The position numbers and the translations under genes were made by a program. Of a stretch of DNA of 64,000 nt, positions 16,424-25,184 are shown piece by piece. Each line of letters opens with the position of its first letter. Position 1 is the first letter of the stretch. The notes under the pieces are model-generated. The model ran no database searches. It saw only the letters and a program-made list of their open reading frames with translations, and was not told the DNA's origin. The DNA is from an uncultured Lachnospiraceae bacterium (GTDB lineage: Bacteria > Bacillota > Clostridia > Lachnospirales > Lachnospiraceae), in the NCBI GenBank assembly GCA_902779355.1, contig CACZBF010000006.1, positions 124,001 to 188,000 of the forward strand, given 5' to 3'.

Positions 16424-17605
16424 TTACTGCACCTCCGGACCAGCACTTCCAAATTCAAGTTCCGGATGCTGCGCATAAAACCCCGGTATACGCAATGGAT
16501 TCGCGAGAATCCCCGCCTGATCCAGATACCGGTCACTTGTCTCATAAATCAGCACATCGGGACGCATCCGTTCCAGGATCTCCCAATAGTTTTCCGTATT
16601 GTTCCCCCAACGCCTGTAATAGCAAAGCTCCGAAAAATGCCCTGCCAGTTCTTCCGAAAGAATGATGGACATGGAATCTCCGAACACAAACGCCTTTTTC
16701 CCGGAATCCGAGGCCGATGTGTAGTAAACCTGGCTCATAACGTCGCCTTCTTTCGTCAAATAAGGGAAGTCGAGCGGTCCGGTCAACTTATAATCCACAT
16801 CCGCCACCGTCGTTGGATCAAGTCCCAGCATATCGGAAAGGTCTCCGCCGCCCGGGTCAAACTCCTCCAAATACTCCTTACTTACCTCCGGCAGCTCCAT
16901 GCCGGCATAGGAAAGAATGTCTTTCGCTGCCAGATACGCTCCCAGATGATTCCAATGGGTATCCGTTTTAAAGTAAATCAGTTCCTCATGCGTGTCCGCA
17001 TAATTTTTCAAAAGATCTGTCTCAGACACGATGGGAATCCCCGGACAGTTTAACGTCAGATAGTCATACATCTGTGCACCGCGCCCGTATTGCGGTTCGC
17101 CATATGCATCCGGCAGATACTCCGGATAAACCCTTTCTTTTCCCGGGACAATCGCAATAATAAGCTGGATCCCGCGGTACTGAAAATATTCATTGGCCGC
17201 ATTGAAGTAGGAAGCGATCTTGGCACCTTCTTCCTCCGTAAAAAGAAGCTGCCCCTGATAATCCCCCAGCGGATCTCCGTGTTCCACACCGTTAAAAAAG
17301 AGCCAGCCGTCTTTCCCAACCACAACCTGCGGGTTGGTGGATTCCCCGAAAAAGCCCAGTGCCACTTTGCTCTTGGTCTCCGTCAGCTCATTTTTCAAAG
17401 GCAGGTGGTCTTCATAGTATGCTTCCAAGCGCTCCGGCAGGTTTGCAAGCGTCGTATCCTCCATTTTCAGGGGATTCTCCGCCAGTTCTCTGTTTTCTCG
17501 ATTGTCGTGATTCATGAACCCGTAAAACAGTACATAAAACAAGGTCGGCCCTACCAGCCCGCAAAGAAGTAAAATATGCCATTTAAATCGTCCTAACAGT
17601 TTCAT
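16424..17605 (-). CDS. AlgX/AlgJ-like SGNH-type extracytoplasmic protein
   Basis: 393 residues from MKLLGRFKWH; an SD (GGGAGGA) and ATGA overlap with the upstream stop support this start. An N-terminal signal-anchor helix (about 8-28) is followed by NRENREL and ending ...LPLKNELT, then VGKDGWLFF. The catalytic-like triad is GDS in VFGDSMSI and the Asp/His of KTDTHWNHLGAY, as in alginate acetyltransferases AlgX and AlgJ. It is last in the operon, after two other AlgX-like genes and two MBOATs, so it likely receives acyl groups from them for the exported glycan. Confidence 0.8.
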   Translation of the reverse strand: MKLLGRFKWHILLLCGLVGPTLFYVLFYGFMNHDNRENRELAENPLKMEDTTLANLPERLEAYYEDHLPLKNELTETKSKVALGFFGESTNPQVVVGKDGWLFFNGVEHGDPLGDYQGQLLFTEEEGAKIASYFNAANEYFQYRGIQLIIAIVPGKERVYPEYLPDAYGEPQYGRGAQMYDYLTLNCPGIPIVSETDLLKNYADTHEELIYFKTDTHWNHLGAYLAAKDILSYAGMELPEVSKEYLEEFDPGGGDLSDMLGLDPTTVADVDYKLTGPLDFPYLTKEGDVMSQVYYTSASDSGKKAFVFGDSMSIILSEELAGHFSELCYYRRWGNNTENYWEILERMRPDVLIYETSDRYLDQAGILANPLRIPGFYAQHPELEFGSAGPEVQ

Positions 17606-18723
17606 TGCAGCAATTCCTCCCATTGGTGCTCCGCGCGATAAAAATGACGCTCTACGATCTCCAACACCACGATGTCCGGATGACGTTCTGCGATCAGCTC
17701 CTTCGCCAGAGTCGAATCCGTTGTAAATAATGTTTCTCCGAAATCCTTTGACAGAAACGGAAGCATTGAATAAAAATAAGAATCCTTGATCATCAAGAGC
17801 TTCCTCTGGTCCGGCGCGTCTGAGACATAACTCATCATGGTCGCTTCTGCGGAATCCTCTTCGCTTGTCAGCGTGGCGGTCACATCCGGCTTATAACCGA
17901 TCACTTCCGCCGGATATTCATACAACGTATCCTGCATACCGCTGACCGTCGCAAGATCCCCGACGAAACGATCCGGGAGTTCTTTGATCTCATACTCAGA
18001 GAGGGCGTCTTTCTCTCCCTGCAGGACTTCTCTCAACAGCTGTTCCCCGACAAACGCGCCCGGCTGATTCCAATGGCTGTCATATTTGTAAAACACCTGC
18101 GCATCCTGTTTTGCGCCTAACAGTGCTTCCTTCGTATAGACCACGGGAACCGTGGTATGTTCCTTCAGGTATGTCACAAGCTGATCCGTCCGGCTCTCTG
18201 TCCCTGTCGGCTGTAGCGCATCCGGCATATACTCCGGATACACCTGCTCCTTATTGGTTGGGATCATCAGCACAAACGTGATCCCCTGATCACGATATTT
18301 GTCGTTCAGTGCCTGATAGCCTGCTGCCAGACGCTGCAGCTCTGCCTCATCATAGAGGTTGTTGCACAGATAATCATTGATTGTGCTTTCATACCCGGAG
18401 GCATTGTAAAAAAGCCAACCGTCCTTCCCGTGTATGACCGAATCCGTGTTGAAGTACTGCAACATCGTGTTGTTCAGTCCGGCGGCATCTTCAAGCTGCG
18501 CATTCAAACGTGTCAGCTGGTTTTTGTACGGGAGATGATCGTTCAGATACCGTTCAAATCCGTACGGAAACACGCCGAACGTTTTGAGAGAAAGCTCCGG
18601 AAACGGCGCATACTCCCGGTTTTCATAGTTGGTTGTGTCAATATAGTTCCGCGCCACCGCAAAGCTGACGGGGAGCGCCAGCAGCGCGGCCAGAAACGCA
18701 ATGCAAAACCCTTTTGCTTTCAT
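17602..18723 (-). CDS. AlgX/AlgJ-like SGNH-type extracytoplasmic protein
   Basis: 373 residues from MKAKGFCIAF, with GAGG as ribosome site. A signal-anchor helix (5-24) is followed by the shared NYENREYAPFPELS motif, IHGKDGWLFYN, KYDSHWNQPGAF (Asp-His) and IKDSYFYSM, where the nucleophile motif is KDS rather than GDS. This is close to its paralogue at 20148-21326 (RDSFSYKM). The gene starts 7 bases after the MBOAT stop, so the MBOAT at 18731-20146 is its obvious partner. Confidence 0.8.
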   Translation of the reverse strand: MKAKGFCIAFLAALLALPVSFAVARNYIDTTNYENREYAPFPELSLKTFGVFPYGFERYLNDHLPYKNQLTRLNAQLEDAAGLNNTMLQYFNTDSVIHGKDGWLFYNASGYESTINDYLCNNLYDEAELQRLAAGYQALNDKYRDQGITFVLMIPTNKEQVYPEYMPDALQPTGTESRTDQLVTYLKEHTTVPVVYTKEALLGAKQDAQVFYKYDSHWNQPGAFVGEQLLREVLQGEKDALSEYEIKELPDRFVGDLATVSGMQDTLYEYPAEVIGYKPDVTATLTSEEDSAEATMMSYVSDAPDQRKLLMIKDSYFYSMLPFLSKDFGETLFTTDSTLAKELIAERHPDIVVLEIVERHFYRAEHQWEELLQ

Positions 18724-18730
18724 AAAGTCC

Positions 18731-20146
18731 TCAAAATCTGAAATAGATAAATGCATTGTAGGAATCACTGACCAGCCGCATCATGCAAAGGAACAGCAGT
18801 CCGAACAGCAGCACAATTTCCCATACCTTTGGTGTTTCTTTGCTGTATAAAAATGCCTTGAATCTTGGAAATGCGGCCTGCAAAAATCCGGACAACAGAA
18901 TACCGATGATCAGCATCACCACAATTGCCGGTGTCAGGCACTGCGCCGCTGTGATGCCGGATTCCTTGAAAGAAAACATCGTACGGATCGTATATAGCGC
19001 ATCATGGATGCTCTCCTCCCGGAAGAAAGTCCACCCCACCATTGTCACAAGCCAGCAATAAATGAGTCCGATAAATCCAAGGTGATGCTTTGGCAAGGCA
19101 TCCAGCAATTTCCCCAAAAACAACCTTTCCATCACAAGCAGCACGCCGTAAAACAGACCCCAGACCACGAAATGCATACTGGCGCCGTGCCACAGACCCG
19201 TCAGGAAAAAGACGATCAACAGGTTCATGTACGTCCGTGCCGCACCTTTCCGACTACCGCCGAGCGGGATATAGACATATTCCTTGAACCATGTGGAAAG
19301 AGAGATATGCCACCGCCGCCAGAATTCCCTGGCGGATTTGGAAATGTACGGGTAGTTGAAATTCTCTTTCAGGTCAAAACCAAACATGCTGCCGAGCCCG
19401 ATCGCCATATCGGAGTATCCCGAAAAATCGTAATAGATCTGGAGTGTGTAAAACAGCATCTTCAGCCATTCCAGGCTGCACCCCACCTGAAGCAGATCCA
19501 AGGTAAAGATACGATCCGCATAATATGCAAAAAAGTTCGCAAACAACACTTTTTTGGCCAGACCGTATAAAAACCGGCGAATCCCGTAGGACCGTTTCTC
19601 CCAGGTGCTTTCCCGGCTGTCGATCTGTTTTGCGATATCCTTATAACGGACGATCGGCCCTGCGATCAGCTGCGGAAACAAGGAAATGTAAAGCAGTACC
19701 TTGCCAAAATTTTTCTGCGGCTCCACTTCCTTCCGGTAGACGTCGATCACATAACTCATTGCCTGGAAGGTGTAAAATGAAATTCCAAGCGGCAGCCCGA
19801 TCTCTCTCATCGGGATTGGATCGCCCGGCAGGAGCTTGTTCAGATAGGTCGCAAAGAATGCATAATACTTAAAATATCCGATCAGCAGCAGGTTTGCGAC
19901 GATATCCAGAAACAAAAAAAACTTCGGATGGCTTTTTGCGATCAGCAGTGCAAACACATAGTTGAGCACCACTGAAAACAGCAGCAGGAAGATATAAACC
20001 GGCTCGCCCCATGCGTAGAAAAAAAGACTCGCAACGAGCAGGATCCCGTTTCCGACACGATTTTGGAAGCGGTTTCCGAACAGCCAGTAAAGGATCAGGA
20101 CTGCCGGAAGAAATATCCACAAAAAAAGCATCGAACTAAAAACCAT
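18731..20146 (-). CDS. MBOAT family O-acyltransferase
   Basis: 471 residues. YVYIPLGGSRKG, FWRRWHISLSTW and LTGLWHGASMHF (catalytic His) are the MBOAT/AlgI signatures. About ten helices start at residue 4. It is highly similar along its length to the MBOAT at 21484-22905 (shared start MVFSS, LFFYAWGEPVYIFL, LPLGISFYTFQAMSYVIDV), so the MBOAT-AlgX pair was probably duplicated in tandem. It follows the AlgX-like gene at 20148 by one base. Likely role: delivering acyl groups across the membrane for modification of surface polysaccharide. Confidence 0.9.
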   Translation of the reverse strand: MVFSSMLFLWIFLPAVLILYWLFGNRFQNRVGNGILLVASLFFYAWGEPVYIFLLLFSVVLNYVFALLIAKSHPKFFLFLDIVANLLLIGYFKYYAFFATYLNKLLPGDPIPMREIGLPLGISFYTFQAMSYVIDVYRKEVEPQKNFGKVLLYISLFPQLIAGPIVRYKDIAKQIDSRESTWEKRSYGIRRFLYGLAKKVLFANFFAYYADRIFTLDLLQVGCSLEWLKMLFYTLQIYYDFSGYSDMAIGLGSMFGFDLKENFNYPYISKSAREFWRRWHISLSTWFKEYVYIPLGGSRKGAARTYMNLLIVFFLTGLWHGASMHFVVWGLFYGVLLVMERLFLGKLLDALPKHHLGFIGLIYCWLVTMVGWTFFREESIHDALYTIRTMFSFKESGITAAQCLTPAIVVMLIIGILLSGFLQAAFPRFKAFLYSKETPKVWEIVLLFGLLFLCMMRLVSDSYNAFIYFRF

Positions 20147-20147
20147 G

Positions 20148-21326
20148 TTACAGCATCATTTCCTTCCAAGCGTTTTCCAGGAACTCTTTCTTTCGTTCCA
20201 CGATCTCGAACACAACGATATCCGGCGGCGTATCGATCACATACTGTCTCGCGTATTTCGTATCCGATAAGAACATGATATCCGAATAATCCCTGGCCAT
20301 ATAAGGCTCCATCTTGTAGGAAAAGGAGTCTCTAAGCATCAGCATCCGGATCTCGTTTCCCGTATAGAAACTCTTGTAGTTGATATAATCGACTCCCTCC
20401 TCGTTTTTCCATGCACCCAGGTTGAAGGGCCGGTCCTCCCGGTAATCTTTGACCGCCAGATTTTCCAGTTCCACATAGTCTGTCCCGAGATTCAGCATGA
20501 TGGCAAGATCCCGGTCCTCCGGCACTCCCGCTCCGTCCGGTCCGTACATCTGGCCGACCTCATGCTCAGACAACGTCTCATGGTCTCCCAGGATCGCCTG
20601 ACGCAGCAGCTGCGCGCCCACAAAGGAGCCAAGGTAATTCCAGTGGCTGTCGTATTTCTGATAGACGCGATAGCCCTCCTCCTTTGCCTCCAGCAAGGCA
20701 TCCTTCGCATAGATCACTTCAATGTTGGTATGCTTCTTGAAATAATCCACCAGCTGGTCCGTCCGGCTGTAATCCGTGATGGGGCCCAGCTGATCCGGCA
20801 TCAGTTCCGGATAGATCTGCTCCTTATTGGGCGGAATGAAAAGAATGAAGCGGATCCCCTGCGCCGCATACTGATCCGCGAGCTGCTGGTAGCCGTCTGC
20901 CAGTTCCGCCAGTTCCGACTCTCTGTACAGGTTGCTCCCGAGGTAATCCGGCAGGGAGCTTTCCCCCACGTTGGACCTGCCGTTATAGAACAGCCAGTTC
21001 TCTTTTCCCATGATCACCGGGGAACCCGTAAAGTAATCCAGCCAGGACATCTGATCACTCATGACCGTCTTGATCTCCGACTGCAGATTTGTCACCGGAT
21101 TCTTGTACGGGATCCGGTCCGAAAACCAGTCGTCGATCCCCTTCGTGATATTCCAGACATTGTCCCCGGAAATCTCCGGAAACTCCGCCCACACGCGGTT
21201 CTCGTAGTTCTCCGTATCCACGTAATTATGCATGATGGGCCATGTCCCAAGCGGCAGGGCCAGCATCAGGAAGAAGATCACGGTGATCGCAATTCGGGTT
21301 TTTTTCTTTTCTACTTTTTCTTTCAT
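20148..21326 (-). CDS. AlgX/AlgJ-like SGNH-type extracytoplasmic protein
   Basis: 392 residues from MKEKVEKKKT, 8 bases after GGAG; the longer frame to 21374 runs into a large palindrome and is rejected. A basic N-terminus, signal-anchor helix (about 10-30), NYENRVWAEFPEIS, VIMGKENWLFYN, KYDSHWNYLGSF and LRDSFSYKM follow the order of AlgX/AlgJ-like domains. The duplicated unit MBOAT (21484) to AlgX (20148), then MBOAT (18731) to AlgX (17602), repeats the same order. The 157-base gap upstream holds the hairpin at 21351-21466. Confidence 0.8.
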   Translation of the reverse strand: MKEKVEKKKTRIAITVIFFLMLALPLGTWPIMHNYVDTENYENRVWAEFPEISGDNVWNITKGIDDWFSDRIPYKNPVTNLQSEIKTVMSDQMSWLDYFTGSPVIMGKENWLFYNGRSNVGESSLPDYLGSNLYRESELAELADGYQQLADQYAAQGIRFILFIPPNKEQIYPELMPDQLGPITDYSRTDQLVDYFKKHTNIEVIYAKDALLEAKEEGYRVYQKYDSHWNYLGSFVGAQLLRQAILGDHETLSEHEVGQMYGPDGAGVPEDRDLAIMLNLGTDYVELENLAVKDYREDRPFNLGAWKNEEGVDYINYKSFYTGNEIRMLMLRDSFSYKMEPYMARDYSDIMFLSDTKYARQYVIDTPPDIVVFEIVERKKEFLENAWKEMML

Positions 21327-21350
21327 ATTTTCTACTCCGGGCATTTCTGC

Positions 21351-21466
21351 TGCAGGATTTCTTCGCAAGAACACTCTCGTTCTATGGAAAACGTAACGGT
21401 TCTAAATGCGCAAAGAACGCGCATTAAAAACCGACGTTTTCCAAGGTCTTGCTCAGAAATCCTGCA
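21351..21466. repeat. 116-base nested palindrome between MBOAT and AlgX-like genes
   Basis: Outer arms TGCAGGATTTCT (21351-21362) and AGAAATCCTGCA (21455-21466) are perfect over 12 bp. Inside are GCAAGA (21365-21370)/TCTTGC (21447-21452), GGAAAACGT (21386-21394)/ACGTTTTCC (21434-21442), CGGTT/AACCG, and AATGCGC (21405-21411)/GCGCATT (21419-21425) around a 7-base loop. It has no coding content. Confidence 0.85.
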
Positions 21467-21483
21467 ACAATCATGCCCTCACT

Positions 21484-22905
21484 TTAAAATCTAAAGTATA
21501 TAAAAGCATTATATGCATTCCCTATTAACTGGAAGGTGCAGATCGCGAGTAATGCGGCCTGGAGTACGAATTCCGGGATGCTGATCTTCTCGCGGTCGTA
21601 CAGGCGCTCTTTCAGCTTCGGGATCCATTTCTGGATAAAGCCGGAAAGCAGGACGCCCGCCACGAGCAGGGCGATCATCACAATGTTCAGGGCACCGTCG
21701 AGGCTATAGGTGCCTGAGGTATAGACAAACATATCCCGGAGGGTCGTAACGGCATTCAGGAGGGTCTCTTCACGGAAGAAGACCCAGGCCGACATAAAGA
21801 CCACCCAACTGTAAAGGAGGCCGATGACTCCGAGATGATGGGCCTGCAGCCAATCCAGTGCTTTGCCGAGGAACAGCCGCTCCAGTGACAGAAAGCAAAA
21901 GTAGAAGAGCCCCCATGCCACAAAGTTCAGGCTTGCGCCGTGCCAGAGGCCGGTCAGGGACCAGACGATCAGGAGATTTAAGTACATCCGTCCCGTTCCC
22001 TTGCGGTTGCCGCCGAGGGGAATATAGACATACTCCTTGAACCAGGTGGAAAGGGAGATATGCCAGCGCTTCCAGAATTCACGGATGGAACGGGATGTGT
22101 AGGGATAATCGAAGTTTTCCTTGAAGGTGAAGCCGAACATGCTGCCGAGACCGATGGCCATATCGGAATACCCGGAAAAATCAAAGTAGATCTGAAGGGT
22201 ATAAAACAGCATCTTCAGCCACTGCAGTCCCGTGGAAAGGCTGCCGGCGGGCAGGTCAAACAGGATATCCGCATAATTCCCGAAGGAATTGGCCAGGATC
22301 ACTTTTTTCGCAAGGCCGTAGCAGAAACGTTTGATACCGTAAGTCCGTTTTGCCAGGGTCGCCTTGCGCTCATCGATCTGGGCTGCAATATCCCGGTATT
22401 TGACGATGGGACCCGCAATGAGCTGCGGAAACAGGGAAACATAAAGCAGGACCTTCCCGAAATTCTTCTGCGCATCCACATCCCCCCGGTAAACATCGAT
22501 CACGTAGCTCATGGCCTGAAAGGTGTAGAAGGAAATGCCGAGAGGCAGCGCGATCTCCGGCGCCGTGAAAACCTCTTTTTGCGCGATGCCGTTGATGAGA
22601 CCGATCAGAAAATCAAAGTACTTGAAATACCCGAGCAAAAACAGGTTTACCGCGATCGTCAGAAAAAGGAACAGCTTTTTCTGCTGCCGGAACCGGTGGA
22701 TCAGCCGCGCGCCGGCATAGTTCACTGCAACGGAACCCAACATCAGGAAAATGTAGACCGGCTCACCCCACGCATAAAAAAAGAGGCTCGCGATCAATAA
22801 GATCACGTTCCCGACACGAATGTTCCACCGATCACCGAACAGCCAGTACAAAAGGAGTACGACCGGTAAAAATACCCATAAAAACTGAATCGAACTGAAT
22901 ACCAT
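21484..22905 (-). CDS. MBOAT family O-acyltransferase
   Basis: 473 residues with the MBOAT signatures YVYIPLGGNRKG, FWKRWHISLSTW and LTGLWHGASLNF (catalytic His). It is a close paralogue of the gene at 18731-20146. The start lies immediately after the stop of the Wzt gene (22906), so it belongs to the export operon. A large palindrome follows its stop before the next gene. Family knowledge: MBOATs such as AlgI, DltB and PatA carry acyl groups from cytoplasmic donors to extracytoplasmic acceptors. Confidence 0.9.
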   Translation of the reverse strand: MVFSSIQFLWVFLPVVLLLYWLFGDRWNIRVGNVILLIASLFFYAWGEPVYIFLMLGSVAVNYAGARLIHRFRQQKKLFLFLTIAVNLFLLGYFKYFDFLIGLINGIAQKEVFTAPEIALPLGISFYTFQAMSYVIDVYRGDVDAQKNFGKVLLYVSLFPQLIAGPIVKYRDIAAQIDERKATLAKRTYGIKRFCYGLAKKVILANSFGNYADILFDLPAGSLSTGLQWLKMLFYTLQIYFDFSGYSDMAIGLGSMFGFTFKENFDYPYTSRSIREFWKRWHISLSTWFKEYVYIPLGGNRKGTGRMYLNLLIVWSLTGLWHGASLNFVAWGLFYFCFLSLERLFLGKALDWLQAHHLGVIGLLYSWVVFMSAWVFFREETLLNAVTTLRDMFVYTSGTYSLDGALNIVMIALLVAGVLLSGFIQKWIPKLKERLYDREKISIPEFVLQAALLAICTFQLIGNAYNAFIYFRF

Positions 22906-24231
22906 TTATGCTTCCACCTTTGTCACGGTCACTTCCGAATTCATGTCATAGAATCCGACCGTATCCTTATCCGAGACCACTGTCAGATTCAAAACGTCAT
23001 AGAGCCTGTGATATACGGTAAACTCTCCATTCGCATAGCCTGTGCAGCTCATGGATACGAGATACTCGCCGCCCTGCAGATTCATCTCCTGCGTGAACTC
23101 CGCGACATAGATCTCGCCTTCCTTTGCCTCTTCGATGTCCTTCTTTTCATACATCGTATTGGTACCGGTGATCGCGGTCCCGTGGATATCCTTAAACGTC
23201 AGCGTGAAGATCGGCATCTGGATATCCTGATGGAAAAGGGTCTTGCTCTTCACCGTAAAGCGTGTGCCTTTCTCGATGCTGCTCGTGTACATCCCGTCAG
23301 CATCCATGATCGCAAAATCGATGAGCTCCGCTTCTTTATTGCCGTATTCGATCAGGTTCGGGTTCACCTCAAAATGATCACGCCAGCGATCGCCGTCATG
23401 GCTGCCCTTTGGGCTGTCCGCAGGGTGATCTGTGATGGACACTGCCTTTCCTTCGATGGCAGGATTGTCCTCATTGGAAAGCGTCGTATCCGCCAGACGG
23501 TTGACCAGCACCTTTTTATAAAGGTTCACCATATCTTTCGCGGAGCCTTCTGCCAGTTTGTTGCCCTTATTCAAAAGCACCACACGGTCGCAGTATTTCT
23601 GGACACTCGAAAGATCATGGCTTACGAAAAGGATCGTCTTGCCCTCTTTTTTGAAATCCTCAAATTTCTTAAAGCACTTCGCCTGGAAAAACACATCACC
23701 CACGGAAAGCGCCTCATCCACGATCAAGATCTCCGGATCGATATTGATGGCAACCGCAAAGGCAAGCCGCACCAGCATACCGCTGGAATACGTTTTGACA
23801 GGCTGATACACAAAATCCCCGATATCAGCAAAATCCAGGATCTCCTGCAGTCTGGCATCGATCTCCTCTTTGGTAAACCCCGTCATCGTGCCGTTCAGAT
23901 AGACATTCTCGATCCCGGTGTATTCGCTGTTAAACCCGGCACCCAGTTCCAAAAGCGCTGAGATCCGGCCTTCGATCTCCACTTCTCCGGCGGTGGGATT
24001 TAGGACTCCCGTGATGATCTTTAACATCGTGGACTTTCCGGAGCCGTTCGTCCCGATAATACCCACGGTCTCTCCCTTTTTGACATCAAAAGAAACGCCG
24101 TTCAAGGCATAATGTTCCTTGTAGCGCTTTTTGCGCGAAAAACCGAGGGCCTCCTTCATGCGGTCCATCGGTTTGTCGTATAGCTTATACATTTTTTTGA
24201 CGTCTTTTACGTTAATTACAATATTATCCAT
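22906..24231 (-). CDS. wzt: Polysaccharide ABC exporter ATPase with C-terminal glycan-binding domain (Wzt/TagH type)
   Basis: 441 residues. The ATPase domain has Walker A GTNGSGKST (60-68), a signature region around YSSGMLVRLAF and Walker B ILIVDEAL, with SHDLSS as switch. Residues about 285-441 form a beta-rich domain like the C-terminal domain of E. coli O9a Wzt, which reads the terminal cap of the polymer before export. The domain is absent from simple TagH proteins, which suggests a cap-dependent export mode. It lies downstream of its permease but is separated from it by 125 bases of repeat sequence instead of the usual overlap. Confidence 0.9.
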   Translation of the reverse strand: MDNIVINVKDVKKMYKLYDKPMDRMKEALGFSRKKRYKEHYALNGVSFDVKKGETVGIIGTNGSGKSTMLKIITGVLNPTAGEVEIEGRISALLELGAGFNSEYTGIENVYLNGTMTGFTKEEIDARLQEILDFADIGDFVYQPVKTYSSGMLVRLAFAVAINIDPEILIVDEALSVGDVFFQAKCFKKFEDFKKEGKTILFVSHDLSSVQKYCDRVVLLNKGNKLAEGSAKDMVNLYKKVLVNRLADTTLSNEDNPAIEGKAVSITDHPADSPKGSHDGDRWRDHFEVNPNLIEYGNKEAELIDFAIMDADGMYTSSIEKGTRFTVKSKTLFHQDIQMPIFTLTFKDIHGTAITGTNTMYEKKDIEEAKEGEIYVAEFTQEMNLQGGEYLVSMSCTGYANGEFTVYHRLYDVLNLTVVSDKDTVGFYDMNSEVTVTKVEA

Positions 24232-24238
24232 TTACAGT

Positions 24239-24302
24239 ACATCCGATGTCACTAGACTCAATCTGCGCATTCTGCTTGATTTCGTCAAGTGTCCCTGTAT
24301 GG
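24239..24302. repeat. Dispersed repeat, copy A
   Basis: Shares about 62 bases with 38635-38696: both start ACATCCGATG, contain CACTA and CTGCG, and end AAGTGTCCCTGTATGG. It contains a small stem CTTGA/TCAAG around TTTCG. It lies between the Wzt and Wzm genes. Confidence 0.75.
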
Positions 24303-24317
24303 CTTTGACTAAACTCT

Positions 24318-24357
24318 GCCTTCGGCAATCGTTAAGTGCCTTCGGCAATCGTTAAGT
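24318..24357. repeat. Tandem duplication of a 20-base unit
   Basis: Two exact copies of GCCTTCGGCAATCGTTAAGT, at 24318-24337 and 24338-24357, each able to form TGCC-TTC-GGCA-like mini-hairpins. The pair is enclosed by GCTTTGACT (24302-24310) and AGTCAAAGC (24355-24363); the right arm contains the stop codon of the permease gene. Confidence 0.9.
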
Positions 24358-25184
24358 CAAAGCACATCGGCGAAATGTGGTTTTAAGCGCCTGTATATGA
24401 GTTGCCCGATCAAGAACTGGGCGATCGCAAAAATCCAAAAGTACAGCGTCAGATCCCATTTTTCCCAGAAGGCGGTCTTGTAGATCAATGCATCGCGGTA
24501 GCCGGAGACGATGTAGTAGAACGGGTTCAGCTTGAAGATCCGGCCGACGATCGGCGCGATGCTCCCTGCTTCCACCATGCCGTCGAGATTCCACATGATC
24601 GGTGTCACCCAGACCCATACCTGCATGAAGATATTGACTAACTGCGTCATATCGCGGAAAAACACCACGATGGAGCAGGTGATGTAAACGGCACCGAGCA
24701 CGAGGAATACCATGCAAAACGAATAGTAGATCACCTGCAGCGTGTAAAGATCCGGCAGGAATCCGTAGCAGCCGTACAGCACCAGCATGATCAGGATCAG
24801 GATCACATGCACGACGCCTGCGGAAATAACCTTCACAAACGGAAGGACGTCGATGTTGAAGACGACCTTTTTGACCAGGTAGCTATATTCCAGAAGCGTA
24901 TTCGTCCCGCTGGAAAAGGCTTCCGAAAAATAAAACCACGGCACCATGCCGGCGGTCAGCCACAGCACAAACGGTACCGTGATCCCGGTCTTTGTCGTGA
25001 CACCGGTCGCCGGAAGACCTTTCTCAAATACAAACCAATAGACGAGGATCATCACCACGGGCTGCAGAAAGGTCCAGACGATCCCCATATAGGAACCTGC
25101 AAATTTGGCTTTGAAATCGTTCTTTGCCAGCCGCAGAACCAGCTTTACGGTTTCTTTTTTGTTCTTTTTTACCGCTGTTGTCAC
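24357..25184 (-). CDS. wzm: Polysaccharide ABC exporter permease (Wzm/TagG type)
   Basis: 275 residues with six predicted helices; the ABC2-type export permease pattern is clear (KNDFKAKFAGSYMGIVW near the start, FYYIVSGYRDALIY near the end). It forms the channel for undecaprenyl-linked polysaccharide together with the ATPase at 22906-24231. It starts with GTG inside the stop of rfbC (GTGA), so translation is coupled to the rhamnose genes. The 3' end lies in one arm of the repeat region. Confidence 0.9.
   Translation of the reverse strand: MTTAVKKNKKETVKLVLRLAKNDFKAKFAGSYMGIVWTFLQPVVMILVYWFVFEKGLPATGVTTKTGITVPFVLWLTAGMVPWFYFSEAFSSGTNTLLEYSYLVKKVVFNIDVLPFVKVISAGVVHVILILIMLVLYGCYGFLPDLYTLQVIYYSFCMVFLVLGAVYITCSIVVFFRDMTQLVNIFMQVWVWVTPIMWNLDGMVEAGSIAPIVGRIFKLNPFYYIVSGYRDALIYKTAFWEKWDLTLYFWIFAIAQFLIGQLIYRRLKPHFADVL

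Noticed and set aside
21327-21374. Extended start of the AlgX-like gene
   Set aside because: The extension runs into the 21351-21466 palindrome and lacks a ribosome site, whereas MKEKVEK follows GGAG.
21351-21466. Palindrome as an intrinsic terminator
   Set aside because: No T-run follows either arm, and the downstream genes have no other promoter that I can see.
23008-23961. A 317-codon plus-strand frame
   Set aside because: Antisense to the Wzt ATPase, which has complete Walker motifs.
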